NCBI RefSeq assembly: GCF_009729035.1
Contig: NZ_CP045483.1
Coordinates: forward strand, 1,696,001-1,760,000
Direction of reading: 5' to 3'
Source: Stygiolobus azoricus
GTDB lineage: Archaea > Thermoproteota > Thermoprotei_A > Sulfolobales > Sulfolobaceae
DNA: 64,000 bases
Both the position numbers and the translations under genes were made by a program. This document shows, one piece after another, positions 16,399 to 25,377 of the stretch (within the stretch, counting starts at the first letter, position 1; each line of letters opens with the position of its first letter). Below the pieces are notes generated by a model that was given only the letters and a program-made list of their open reading frames with translations, was not told the DNA's origin and did no database searches.

Positions 16399-17400
16399 TT
16401 ATAAGAACTGACTTGGCCACCACTCCTCTTGTTTAGGTTTAAACCCAAGTAATCTCATAACCCTTTTCACATCATCCCTACTGATCCTTACGTCTTTGTG
16501 AACTTCTAATAACGGGTACGGATACCCTCTTACTGAAATTGCCGCTAAAGTGTTTATGAATTCTAACAGTTTTTCTCTTTCAAAAAAGTCAAATTTCAAG
16601 ATCCTACTATCTTTATCTAGCCTCACTAATGAAGTATAAAATTTTAGGTTTGACAATATCCTGCTTGCTTTTTTACTTACTATATACTTATCCTCGATTG
16701 TTTTCTCCATGGGTTGAGTATAACCGATACCTTGAGTAAAGAGCTCTAAAACTACTACATCGGAATAGGGTTGACCAAAGATGTCTGATGACTTACTGTT
16801 TTTAGATATGAATAGAAGTTTCTCTCTATATTTCTCTATAAGCAGCGAGATGGCATAGTGATTTTCTGCAACTAATAACTTGTGCATTTTCTCCTCGCTT
16901 TCTCCCTCCTTGAGGGAAATAATATCATCAACAGTAAATACATCATCTATATCCGAAATTTTCTCAGTTACCTTATGTCTTCCTATCTTTTTTGCTAAAC
17001 TTCCGTCCAATAGGATTAGGTCGGCTTTGTCCCCATTCTTTATTGCCAGTTGCAATTCCATTAATTGCATAACAAGCGATATTCTTTCCTTAGCATGATT
17101 ACCGGGCCTGAAAGCATCAATTAGTGCCCTATCGTCTAATCTCTCTATATTTCTTCCATCGTACAATACAGCTTCAGCATCAACGATAAACACTACTCCT
17201 GATCTAGTCTCTTTAGACCACATTCCACCGTCAATAGCTAAAATGTTTTTTGAAGGTATGTTAGTTGGAGGTAGATATGTAATCCACTTGGTATCTAATT
17301 TTTCTTTAACCATGGCAAATAACTGATTTTTTAGTTCAGCAGTGCTTACTAGTATTCTTTGTTTGTTTTCTAGTATTTCGTTATATAACCTGCTGATCAT
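16399..17400 (-). CDS. nurA: NurA 5'-3' nuclease
   Basis: NurA works with the HerA translocase to resect DNA ends for homologous recombination. The 333-residue protein contains the metal-binding ILAIDGGMWSKETRSG near residue 53, the second acidic strand GVVFIVDAEAVLYDG near 72, LILLDGSLAKKIGRH near 130, and the C-terminal RGYPYPLLEVHKDVRIS with its conserved His and Asp. The start overlaps the end of rad50 by 20 bases, and the gene closes the herA-mre11-rad50-nurA operon. Confidence 0.95.
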   Translation of the reverse strand: MISRLYNEILENKQRILVSTAELKNQLFAMVKEKLDTKWITYLPPTNIPSKNILAIDGGMWSKETRSGVVFIVDAEAVLYDGRNIERLDDRALIDAFRPGNHAKERISLVMQLMELQLAIKNGDKADLILLDGSLAKKIGRHKVTEKISDIDDVFTVDDIISLKEGESEEKMHKLLVAENHYAISLLIEKYREKLLFISKNSKSSDIFGQPYSDVVVLELFTQGIGYTQPMEKTIEDKYIVSKKASRILSNLKFYTSLVRLDKDSRILKFDFFEREKLLEFINTLAAISVRGYPYPLLEVHKDVRISRDDVKRVMRLLGFKPKQEEWWPSQFL

Positions 17401-20071
17401 TAGATACTACCTCCACCTTGCTTATGCCGCCTTTCTTTTCTAACTTGAGTACATAATCTCCAGCCTCCATTAACTCCTCTTCGTGAGTTACAAGAATAAT
17501 TTGGTGAACTATTTCAAGAGATGATCGTATTATGTCTATTAACTCTCTCCTTCTGTACTCATCAAGATTAACCGTTGGTTCGTCCATAATCAATACTCCG
17601 GCATCTTTCATTAGAGATTTAGCTATCGCAAGCCTTAAGGCTATTGCAATAGCTGTTCTTTCCCCACCGCTCAAAGCATTTACAGGAACTTCGTCTCCTT
17701 TATCATTATACACTACTATTGCGCTAGCTTTGTTCTTTCCCTTAACTCCCTGCTCAAAATTAAGTTCTAAAGCTCTATATGTTAGATCAAATTTAGAAAG
17801 TATGGTTATGAGATTATTCTCTATGGATGTTTTTGCATTATTCTTGAGGTAAGCCTGAAGTTTCTTCTCGCTTAATATCTCCCTAAGTCCCTCTAGGTTC
17901 TTCTTTGCATCGGTCAGCTTTTTCTCTTTTTCCAATTTCTTTTTAATCTCTTCCAGCTCCTTAAGGTCGTTATCTATGGTAGACTGTAGTGCTTTTATTT
18001 CTCCCTCTAGCTTTCCCATCTCTAAAGACAATCTGTTGTATTCGTCATTCATTTTTTCCACTTTATCTTTTAATTCTTGGTAATAGGCTACATCAAACTT
18101 AATTGTACTGATTTCCTCTTCCACTTTCTTCAGTTCATTTTCTAGTGTAGTCTTTCTTAGCTTCTCGTTTTGTAGAACAGCTAGCCTAGCTTTTACATCC
18201 TCTAACTTTCTTTTCAGGTTCTGAATCTCAGTAATCTTATTCTCAATTTGTTTCTCGATCTCTAATAATTTTTTATTATCATTTGGTAATTCAAACTCTT
18301 TAAGTATTTGTGATAATTTTTCTGTGTCTTCAGCTTTTTGTTTCACCTTCTCAGCTATTTCTCTATTTAGATCCTCGATCTCGTTTTCTGACACGCGGCT
18401 TACCTTCAAATATCTGTTATGATACTCTTCGAGTTCCTTTAGTTGTTCCTTAATCCTATTGTATTCCTCATGAGCAGGCTGGTAGTTCTTAACCTTCTCT
18501 TCATAATCCGCTTTTTGTTTCTCCAATTTTTCTAACTCTTGCTTGAGGTTTTCGAACTCTCCCTTTAGCTTCTGTAAACTCAGTATTTGAGATTGAAGTT
18601 GCATTATAGTGCTTTGTAATCTGTTAATATAATCAGACAAGCTAAGGTATTGCTTGTTTAGTTCCAGTTTTTGTTTATTTAGTTGCTCAATTTTTTCGGA
18701 AAGTTCTTGATAGATTTTTGACCTCTCATGTTCACTTAAGTCTCTTCCACAAACCGGGCATTTACTTACACTTTCAAGGGAATGTAAGTTGTTCTTAATA
18801 GATACTAGCTGCTTGATTTCTCCTTCTACCTCACTTTTCCTTGAAGTAATTTCCTCTTTTTCTTTTCTTTTCCTCTCTAACTCTTCATTTAACGATTCTA
18901 ACTTTATCTTTAGTTCTTCATCATTAATAATTTTAATTTCTGACAGTCTTCTTTTCTTTTCCTCAATATTTCTTTTGATATTTTCTAGTATACTAATCAG
19001 CCTAGTATACTCGTTTTCCACATTCTCTAATTCAATTTTCTTTCTGTTAAGTTCTTGATATGTCTTCTCTTTATCTTCGAGCTTCTTCTTTTCCTCTAAA
19101 TCAGATTTCTTTGAATTAAGTTGTTTAATTAGATTATCAAGGAATTGTGAGGTTTGTTTGATAGAACTGATTAGCACTTTAGCTTCCTTTATGGCATTCA
19201 GTTTGTTATTTAACAGCTCCTCATCTTTAACTTTCGCTTCTAAGTCTTCTTTTTCTCTAAGGAGAGCAGGTAATTGTTTTAACTTTTCTTCTATTTCTTG
19301 AATCTCCTTTTGTATAGAGAGCTTAGTTTGAAATAAAGCCTCTACTTTTGCCTTTTTGTCTTCGAGTTGTGTTATTTCTGTTTTTTTCTTTTGTAAATCT
19401 TCTTGAATTCTCTTTACTCTTTCAATGATGTCTTGTAATTGTTTTTGGTCTTCTTCTATCCTCTTCTTGTTATTATTAATTCTTTGCTCTATAATTTTAT
19501 ACCTTTCTTTTTCCCCCTCTAGGTACTTTAGTTCGTTATCTATATCCTTTATTAGTTGATGAATAGGACCATTAGTCTCTCTAAGTTCATTCATCCTTTC
19601 AATTTTTAGAATTTTATTCATTATTTCAGAAATATTATCAAAAATTTCCTCTATTTTGCCTTGTGCAATAAACAAAGTAGACGAGAAGACTTCTTCATCA
19701 GCGTTTATTAACTTATATACTGTAGCATCAACTTCTTTGGCTCCTCTAGCTAAGGTCTTATACCCGTTTGGAAAGATTTCCGAAATTGTATCCGTTATAC
19801 TTCCCTTGATTAAACGTCTAATTTGATAGGTCTTTCCGTTTATTTCAATATCTAATTCTACTTTTGCTTCTTTGCTTCCTTTTCTAATTAAGTCATCTTG
19901 GTTTACTTTCCTTACTGGGTCTCTAAATAAAGAAAAGTAAATGGCATCTATTATAGAACTCTTTCCAGCGCCGTTATGGCCTATAATTACGTTAATTCCA
20001 GGCTTAAACTTTACATCCGATTTTTCATGACTTAGAAAGTTTTCAACATAAATTCTTTTTATCTCCATCAT
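17381..20071 (-). CDS. rad50: DNA double-strand break repair ATPase Rad50
   Basis: The 896-residue protein has the Rad50 layout: N-terminal ATPase lobe with VIIGHNGAGKSSIIDAI (Walker A) near residue 29 and a Q-loop in FIAQGKIEEIF; two very long coiled-coil arms; the zinc hook KCPVCGRDL near residue 436 that joins two molecules; and the C-terminal lobe with LSGGERTAIAIALRLAI (signature) and VLIMDEPTVNLDEYRR (Walker B and D-loop). It tethers DNA ends and drives Mre11 with ATP. It starts 2 bases after the end of mre11. Either of two adjacent ATGs (20071, 20068) could be used. Confidence 0.97.
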   Translation of the reverse strand: MMEIKRIYVENFLSHEKSDVKFKPGINVIIGHNGAGKSSIIDAIYFSLFRDPVRKVNQDDLIRKGSKEAKVELDIEINGKTYQIRRLIKGSITDTISEIFPNGYKTLARGAKEVDATVYKLINADEEVFSSTLFIAQGKIEEIFDNISEIMNKILKIERMNELRETNGPIHQLIKDIDNELKYLEGEKERYKIIEQRINNNKKRIEEDQKQLQDIIERVKRIQEDLQKKKTEITQLEDKKAKVEALFQTKLSIQKEIQEIEEKLKQLPALLREKEDLEAKVKDEELLNNKLNAIKEAKVLISSIKQTSQFLDNLIKQLNSKKSDLEEKKKLEDKEKTYQELNRKKIELENVENEYTRLISILENIKRNIEEKKRRLSEIKIINDEELKIKLESLNEELERKRKEKEEITSRKSEVEGEIKQLVSIKNNLHSLESVSKCPVCGRDLSEHERSKIYQELSEKIEQLNKQKLELNKQYLSLSDYINRLQSTIMQLQSQILSLQKLKGEFENLKQELEKLEKQKADYEEKVKNYQPAHEEYNRIKEQLKELEEYHNRYLKVSRVSENEIEDLNREIAEKVKQKAEDTEKLSQILKEFELPNDNKKLLEIEKQIENKITEIQNLKRKLEDVKARLAVLQNEKLRKTTLENELKKVEEEISTIKFDVAYYQELKDKVEKMNDEYNRLSLEMGKLEGEIKALQSTIDNDLKELEEIKKKLEKEKKLTDAKKNLEGLREILSEKKLQAYLKNNAKTSIENNLITILSKFDLTYRALELNFEQGVKGKNKASAIVVYNDKGDEVPVNALSGGERTAIAIALRLAIAKSLMKDAGVLIMDEPTVNLDEYRRRELIDIIRSSLEIVHQIILVTHEEELMEAGDYVLKLEKKGGISKVEVVSNDQQVI

Positions 20072-20072
20072 T

Positions 20073-21215
20073 TTAATCTAACCCCGCAAATTTCCTAAGG
20101 AGCTTATATACTTCATCTTCGTTTTCTTCCTTAAGTATTGAAAGTACTAACTTCGCGTTAGACTCTGTGTATTTTGCGACCTTGACTAAATACTCCATAA
20201 TCATTTCATCTAGGGACGAAGTAGGAGAAACTTTAGGGTTGTTTTTTGTCTCGTCTATATATGACGTATTATCCTTCGCTATTCTGTAATACTCTGAGAC
20301 TTTAGATAATTCTCTCAACTTACTTACGATTTCACTTTTCTTTCGTGGAGTTCCCTCAAGTATAATATGTAAAATTGGTTTTTTCTTGTACTCGTTTATT
20401 AAAGACGTAAGCTTGATAACTAAAGACTTAACATCTTTTTCTAGATTATCTGTATTAATCGTAACTTCTAATTGCGGTCTAATATCGGTATTAATGTAAT
20501 GTATAGAAGGTTCACTAGTGGAGTAATCGATAACGGTTACACCTTTCTTATTCTTTTGGTATCCCTCGAGTTCTGCTACACTTATAATATCTGGTGAACC
20601 AGCTATCTCTATGAGCGTTCCTCCATCTAGAACATGTTTTATTCTATCATGGAAATGTCCTATAGTTATTATTCCAAATCCCTTGGGAAGATCTGATACC
20701 TCCAGCTGATAACTGTATTGGTAAGGTAATAATGGATTTACACCTTGATGAAGCATTAAGATGCTCTTCCTAGAGGAAGGTTTCATTTTTTCTAGTTTCT
20801 CTTTTAACGCGTTGGCTCCCGTCAAGGGAACGTGGGAGATGCCAAAAATTTCAACGTCATTTAGCTTGTAATAGTTCTTTTGATGATCAAGAAGTATTAA
20901 TAAACCCTCTTCTTCTAATATTCTTTGCGGGAAAATATTACTTCCTCTCTTCGGAGAATCATGGTCACCGGCAATAGCAATCAAAGGTATTTCTTTCTCT
21001 TTTAATCTCTTAAGCTCTCTTAAGGCTACCAACATAGCTTTATTAGGTGGTTCGTTCTTGTCGAAGAAATCACCTGTATGTATGACAGCGTTGACTCTTT
21101 CTTTAATACTTATATCAATTATTTGCCTGAAAGTGTCGTATATATCTTCTTCCCTGAAGTCCTTATCATATTGTCTTTTCCCTAAGTGTGTATCCGAAAC
21201 GTGTAAGATCCTCAT
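20073..21215 (-). CDS. mre11: DNA double-strand break repair nuclease Mre11
   Basis: This 380-residue Mn-dependent exo/endonuclease carries the calcineurin-type phosphoesterase motifs ILHVSDTHLGKRQ (D8, H10), IHTGDFFDKNEPP, IAIAGDHDSPKRG, LMLHQGVNP and ITIGHFHDR. The third motif reads GDHD where most Mre11 proteins have GNHD. The last 100 residues are a helical Rad50-binding and capping region. The gene starts 2 bases from the end of herA and leads directly into rad50. The complex processes broken DNA ends in the cytoplasm on the nucleoid. Confidence 0.96.
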   Translation of the reverse strand: MRILHVSDTHLGKRQYDKDFREEDIYDTFRQIIDISIKERVNAVIHTGDFFDKNEPPNKAMLVALRELKRLKEKEIPLIAIAGDHDSPKRGSNIFPQRILEEEGLLILLDHQKNYYKLNDVEIFGISHVPLTGANALKEKLEKMKPSSRKSILMLHQGVNPLLPYQYSYQLEVSDLPKGFGIITIGHFHDRIKHVLDGGTLIEIAGSPDIISVAELEGYQKNKKGVTVIDYSTSEPSIHYINTDIRPQLEVTINTDNLEKDVKSLVIKLTSLINEYKKKPILHIILEGTPRKKSEIVSKLRELSKVSEYYRIAKDNTSYIDETKNNPKVSPTSSLDEMIMEYLVKVAKYTESNAKLVLSILKEENEDEVYKLLRKFAGLD

Positions 21216-21217
21216 GG

Positions 21218-22702
21218 TTATCCCCAGAAGGCTGTATCTATGTGCTTATTTTCATCCTCTTTAACACTCTTCCATTCTGAGATTAGATCGGGGTCATTTC
21301 CAGCTAATTTTCCTTCGAACTTATCTATTTTAACTAAAGCAGGTAACTTAACGATATTACCTACTATTATAGCCTCCCCTGTATCCAAGGACGATAACTC
21401 TTCTACCAGATCTTCACTTAGATTATCACTTGTTTCCAGAACGTATTTTTTGTCTGTAGGTTCTACTATCTTAAGAATTATTTTATTTGTCATCTGGCTC
21501 AGTATATTTTCGTCAAGACCTTTAGGTCTCTGACTGACTATTATCAAGCCTACACCGAATTTCCTGCCTTCTCTGGCTATTCTACCCGCCCAATGTTTAG
21601 TTAACGTGTTTTCATCTTTCGATAATAGAACATGAGCCTCTTCTATTACAGATATGATAGGGAACTTGAGACCGCCGGTTCTCTTAATCTTATTCTCCTT
21701 TCTGGCATGTAAAATTCTTCTTAAGTAATGGGCGACTACAGCGTCTATACCATCCTCGTCTAGAGAGCTTAGGTTAACTACATTTACTCTACCCACTTTT
21801 AGTCTATTTATTACGTCTCCGAAAGTGAAGTCTATTACCTCGCTGTACCTATCCGCAAAGTCCTCTATTTTATTCAGTACTTCATCTCTACTATCTTTTC
21901 TTTTTTCATCCTTAGATACTTCATTAACTTTCTCTGTCAACAGCTGAACGAAATTTGTGTTTAGTTCAGCGAAACTAATGGTATTCTCGGTTATGCCATT
22001 TTTGACTTCCTCAACAAACTGCTTGAATGCCCTCCTTAAAATTCTATATTGAATTATAGCGTTCTCTCTCAGTTCTAGCAAGGTTGCAAACTCACTAACT
22101 GTTAGAGACAATGGATTAATCTTCGGTTCTATTTGGTTTAATCTAGGAATCTCACTATCGTAATATTCTCCGTGATAATCGAAAATCAGAACTGAGCCGC
22201 CGTTCTCGGCTATCCGGGATGAAAGCACGGCTACGGTATTGGACTTTCCAGATCCTGTTGCAGCTAAAATTGCTAAGTGTCTAGCCAGAGAGTTAAGTTT
22301 GATTTTAACTTCTACGTTAGTTCCTATCACTCTACCCAACCTTATTTCACCATTAGAAAACACACTTCTTAGCTCTTCATCTGTTGCAAGCCTTATAGGT
22401 GACCCAGCTACTGGAGGTATATCAGGTCTTGATAACGTACTGTTTAACTTGCAAAGTAATTTAATCTTGGCCTTTACAAAGTAGGGGATCGAGTTATTAA
22501 ATTTCTTAATTTTTTGTATGAATTCTATATCGCTTAAATTATTATCAAGGAGTGGGCTGCCGGTAAAAGTCTGGGTGACTAAACCTAAAACTTTTTCGTC
22601 ATCGTATTCTATTACAACGTAATACCCGTTTCTTATCTTCTTTTCAAGAAGGGCTGTTGCTTGTTCGGTAGTTGCTGAACCTACTATATATCCTATCGTC
22701 AT
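21218..22702 (-). CDS. herA: HerA hexameric DNA translocase/helicase
   Basis: The 494-residue protein has an N-terminal HAS-barrel (about residues 1-120), Walker A in LAATGSGKSNTVAVLSSRI near residue 152, DYHGEYYDSEIPRL just after it, and Walker B in ISVIEEAHVLLSKDEN near 355, followed by GRKFGVGLIIVSQRPKGLD, the family's sensor region. HerA pumps DNA toward NurA to make 3' overhangs. It is the first gene of the four-gene resection operon and the promoter should lie in the AT-rich gap at 22703-22826. Confidence 0.96.
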   Translation of the reverse strand: MTIGYIVGSATTEQATALLEKKIRNGYYVVIEYDDEKVLGLVTQTFTGSPLLDNNLSDIEFIQKIKKFNNSIPYFVKAKIKLLCKLNSTLSRPDIPPVAGSPIRLATDEELRSVFSNGEIRLGRVIGTNVEVKIKLNSLARHLAILAATGSGKSNTVAVLSSRIAENGGSVLIFDYHGEYYDSEIPRLNQIEPKINPLSLTVSEFATLLELRENAIIQYRILRRAFKQFVEEVKNGITENTISFAELNTNFVQLLTEKVNEVSKDEKRKDSRDEVLNKIEDFADRYSEVIDFTFGDVINRLKVGRVNVVNLSSLDEDGIDAVVAHYLRRILHARKENKIKRTGGLKFPIISVIEEAHVLLSKDENTLTKHWAGRIAREGRKFGVGLIIVSQRPKGLDENILSQMTNKIILKIVEPTDKKYVLETSDNLSEDLVEELSSLDTGEAIIVGNIVKLPALVKIDKFEGKLAGNDPDLISEWKSVKEDENKHIDTAFWG

Positions 22703-22826
22703 ATCAGAATAATAGGCTCGATAAACATTTAATAATTTTGCGAAAGTATATAGTATTACCAGATCTCAACTGATCTAGAACAAATAAAACTTATCCAAAA
22801 GAAAAATAAGAATAAAAATCAATCGT

Positions 22827-23201
22827 TTATGCAGCTACGTTCTTTGCTGTTTGGGCTATTTTTGCTTCTTCCTCGGCGTATGCGCAGAGCATTGCTTCTA
22901 CGTCTGCGTAGCCTTCAGCTTTTGCTGTTAGGGCTACTTTGTTGTAAGTATCTACGTGTTCTTTTCCTTCTTTCTCAGCAAACTCGCTGAGTAGTGCTTT
23001 GACCTTTAAGAGCTCGCTTACGTTCTTTGCTGTTTTGGCTATTTTTGCTTCTTCCTCGGCGTATGCGCAGAGCATTGCTTCTACGTCTGCGTAGCCTTCA
23101 GCTTTTGCTGTTAGGGCTACTTTGTTGTAAGTATCTACGTGTTCTTTTCCTTCTTTCTCAGCAAACTCGTTTAATATTTTTTCGAGGGCGAGATAGACCA
23201 T
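22827..23201 (-). CDS. Internally duplicated helical protein, rubrerythrin-like motif
   Basis: The 124-residue protein is two nearly identical copies of a 50-residue unit (residues 12-61 and 73-122, period 61 residues), joined by SELLKVKALLS. Each unit is two helices: EFAEKEGKEHVDTYNKVALT, then AEGYADVEAMLCAYAEEEAK. The EGY...EA...AEEEA pattern resembles one helix pair of rubrerythrin or sulerythrin, but the usual His of the second ExxH is replaced by Lys, so iron binding is uncertain. The two copies differ at a single residue (Lys to Gln). The family is not recognised with certainty. Confidence 0.72.
   Translation of the reverse strand: MVYLALEKILNEFAEKEGKEHVDTYNKVALTAKAEGYADVEAMLCAYAEEEAKIAKTAKNVSELLKVKALLSEFAEKEGKEHVDTYNKVALTAKAEGYADVEAMLCAYAEEEAKIAQTAKNVAA
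22837..23169. repeat. Tandem duplication of a 150-bp coding unit, period 183 bp
   Basis: Bases 22837-22986 and 23020-23169 are identical over 150 positions apart from one change (GTTTGGGCT against GTTTTGGCT). They lie in the same frame in the gene at 22827 and are separated by 33 bp of unique sequence. The near-perfect DNA identity, including third codon positions, points to a recent duplication or ongoing gene conversion. Confidence 0.93.
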
Positions 23202-23289
23202 TTAGGTACCCGACTTATCTTTATCTTAATCGGATATATAAAGATTTGTTAAGCATTTTTCGTATATATCTAAAAAAATTTAGTGAAGT

Positions 23290-23715
23290 TTAGGCTATAT
23301 TTACGTTAGATTCAAGAAGTTTATCGTAAATTTCCTTAGCTTTTTGATAGTAAATCTCCGCTTGTTTCGTAAGCTCTTCTTTCTCTTTTATATCACTGAC
23401 TTTTTCTGACAAGAGCTTGCTTAAGAGGTATACAGTAGACGTAAGCATAAATTCCTCTTTAACATCTTCACCTTTCTTATTCTTGATTTCATTTAACCAC
23501 TCTCTCATACTGTCAACTCCCATATATTTTATGAGTTTTTCAAGTATTCCCCTCGCGTGACCTAGCTCTACGAGGGACTTCTCTTTTACCATTTGAGACT
23601 CTTCCTTTTTGTTAAGTTGGTACAATTTTTCTGACGTGAATGAGAGAAGTAGGTGGTCTTCAGAATTAGCCATAAACAGCCCTTTTAGTCCCATTTGTGT
23701 TTGTGTTCCTTTCAT
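23290..23715 (-). CDS. Hypothetical helical protein
   Basis: A 141-residue protein, mostly helical and charged. The first 15 residues (MKGTQTQMGLKGLFM) are atypical, and the second ATG of that stretch, before ANSEDHLLLSF, is also a possible start. Later parts are ESQMVKEKSLVELGHARGILEKLIKY and LLSKLLSEKVSDIKEKEELTKQAEIYYQKAKEIYDKLLE, which look like tetratricopeptide-type helices but do not form a clear repeat. It lies 90 bases from the duplicated-unit gene on the same strand; the two could be co-transcribed. No family is recognised. Confidence 0.68.
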   Translation of the reverse strand: MKGTQTQMGLKGLFMANSEDHLLLSFTSEKLYQLNKKEESQMVKEKSLVELGHARGILEKLIKYMGVDSMREWLNEIKNKKGEDVKEEFMLTSTVYLLSKLLSEKVSDIKEKEELTKQAEIYYQKAKEIYDKLLESNVNIA

Positions 23716-23762
23716 TTAACCCTCAATAATTAAAAAGCTCTCGTGTTATAAAAATATTTGAA

Positions 23763-23822
23763 AAAAGGTGATGAATAACTCCAATGCTGAAGAGTGACGA
23801 GGTAACCCGAGTCTGAGAAAGA
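23763..23822 (+). ncRNA. C/D box sRNA (2'-O-methylation guide)
   Basis: All four boxes are present in the right order: C box GTGATGA (23768-23774), D' box CTGA (23787-23790), C' box GTGACGA (23794-23800) and D box CTGA (23813-23816). Between D' and C' lie only about 4 bases, as in archaeal guides. The D' guide is ATAACTCCAATG and the D guide GGTAACCCGAGT. By the N+5 rule they would direct methylation of the first G of GGAGTTAT in CATTGGAGTTAT, and of the first G of GGGTTACC in ACTCGGGTTACC. A TATA-like TTAAAAAG at 23730 fits transcription from here. Targets were not searched. Confidence 0.85.
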
Positions 23823-23856
23823 ATTTTCATATATTGACGGATAATATTAATTTGCT

Positions 23857-25362
23857 ATGATCTCCTCAAAGAAGATGAGGGCTCTGGAAATAAACAGCGA
23901 AGCCTTAGGAGTACCTACATTATTACTCATGGAGAACGCCGGCAGGAACATTAGAGATGAAATAATAAAGAGGTTTAATCCTGAAGGCCTTAAGGTCAAG
24001 GTATTTGTGGGACATGGTGGAAAAGGTGGAGATGGATTAGTAGCGGCTAGACATCTTGCAGGAGATGGGGCAGAGGTAGAGGTTTTCTTATTTGGGGAAA
24101 ATAAACACAAGGATGCTGCCTTAAACCTTAATGCAATAGAAGAGATGGACTATTCCGTAAAAATAACAGAGGTAAAAGATATATCCCAACTTTCTCCAGT
24201 CCAGACTGACGTATTAATAGACGCAATGCTCGGTACTGGATTCTCTGGTAAACCCAGAGAGCCTTTTGCGACAGCAATAAAAGTTTTCAATGAAAGCAAA
24301 GGGTTCAAGGTTTCCATAGATGTACCATCTGGAGTAGATCCTGATACTGGTGGCGCACCAGGAGAATATGTAAACCCCGACTTGATAGTGACATTCCATG
24401 ATCTAAAGCCCGGTCTTCAACGTTTTTCGGAGAAAACGGTCGTAAAGAAAATTGGAATTCCGAAGGAAGCAGAGATCTATGTGGGACCTGGAGACGTTGT
24501 CATAAACATAAGGAAGAGGGATTACAGAGCCAAAAAAGGCGATAACGGGAGGATTCTAATTATAGGTGGAAGTCATACTTTCAGTGGTGCTCCTACGCTA
24601 TCAGCACTAGCTGCTCTGAGAACCGGAGCCGATTTGGTTTATGTCGCCTCTCCCGAAGAAACAGCAAGGATAATAGCTGGCTTCTCACCTGATTTAATAT
24701 CTATAAAACTTAAGGGTAGAAACATATCAAAGGAGAATTTAGAGGAGCTTAGACCGTGGGTAGATAGAGCGGATGTTGTGGTTATAGGCCCCGGTATGGG
24801 TATGGAGCCTGAAACAGTTGAAGCCTCTAGAGTCATCGTAGACTACCTTAAGTCATTAAATAAACCAGCTGTAATTGACGCCGATGCTCTCAAAGCCAAT
24901 GCTGGGAGGGAACTTTACCCAAACGTTGTAATAACTCCTCATGCTGGTGAATTCAAGATTTTCTTCGGAGAGACTGTAAAGGAATCTATAAGGGAGAGGG
25001 TTAAACAAGTTATTGACGCTGCTAAAAGGTGTAAATGCACAGTATTACTGAAAGGTTATGTGGATGTAGTAAGTAATGGTTCGGAGTTTAGGTTGAATAA
25101 AACTGGTAACCCTGCTTTGGCGATAGGAGGTACAGGTGATACACTTACGGGAATCGTGGCTACGTTTATGGCTCAAAGGATTGATCCATATACTTCAGCA
25201 TATATGGGGGTCTTTGTGAACAGCTTAGCAGGTTCTATAGCATATCAAAAACTCGGTGAACACTTAGTAGCTACAGATATAGTAGATCACATACCTGAGG
25301 TGCTGAATAATCCGGTAGAGGCGTTCAAAAACAAAGTATATAAAAGGATAATCAAAGACTAG
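23857..25362 (+). CDS. nnr: Bifunctional NAD(P)H-hydrate repair enzyme Nnr
   Basis: The enzyme repairs NAD(P)H damaged by hydration. The N-terminal epimerase domain (YjeF_N, about residues 1-215) has VGHGGKGGDGLVAARHL and LIDAMLGTGFSGKPR; the C-terminal ADP/ATP-dependent dehydratase domain (carbohydrate-kinase fold, about 220-500) has ILIIGGSHTFSGAPTLSA, VVIGPGMGMEPE, VITPHAGEFKIFFG, and NKTGNPALAIGGTGDTLTGIV with the anion-hole GTGD. The 501 residues are normal for the fused archaeal and bacterial form. The gene starts 35 bases after the C/D sRNA. Confidence 0.94.
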   Translation: MISSKKMRALEINSEALGVPTLLLMENAGRNIRDEIIKRFNPEGLKVKVFVGHGGKGGDGLVAARHLAGDGAEVEVFLFGENKHKDAALNLNAIEEMDYSVKITEVKDISQLSPVQTDVLIDAMLGTGFSGKPREPFATAIKVFNESKGFKVSIDVPSGVDPDTGGAPGEYVNPDLIVTFHDLKPGLQRFSEKTVVKKIGIPKEAEIYVGPGDVVINIRKRDYRAKKGDNGRILIIGGSHTFSGAPTLSALAALRTGADLVYVASPEETARIIAGFSPDLISIKLKGRNISKENLEELRPWVDRADVVVIGPGMGMEPETVEASRVIVDYLKSLNKPAVIDADALKANAGRELYPNVVITPHAGEFKIFFGETVKESIRERVKQVIDAAKRCKCTVLLKGYVDVVSNGSEFRLNKTGNPALAIGGTGDTLTGIVATFMAQRIDPYTSAYMGVFVNSLAGSIAYQKLGEHLVATDIVDHIPEVLNNPVEAFKNKVYKRIIKD

Positions 25363-25377
25363 GATTTAAACGCTTTT

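Noticed and set aside
17532-19058. Open frames on the plus strand across rad50 and other coiled-coil genes
   Set aside because: They are Ser/Leu/Phe-rich shadows of Lys/Glu-rich coiled-coil codons on the opposite strand.
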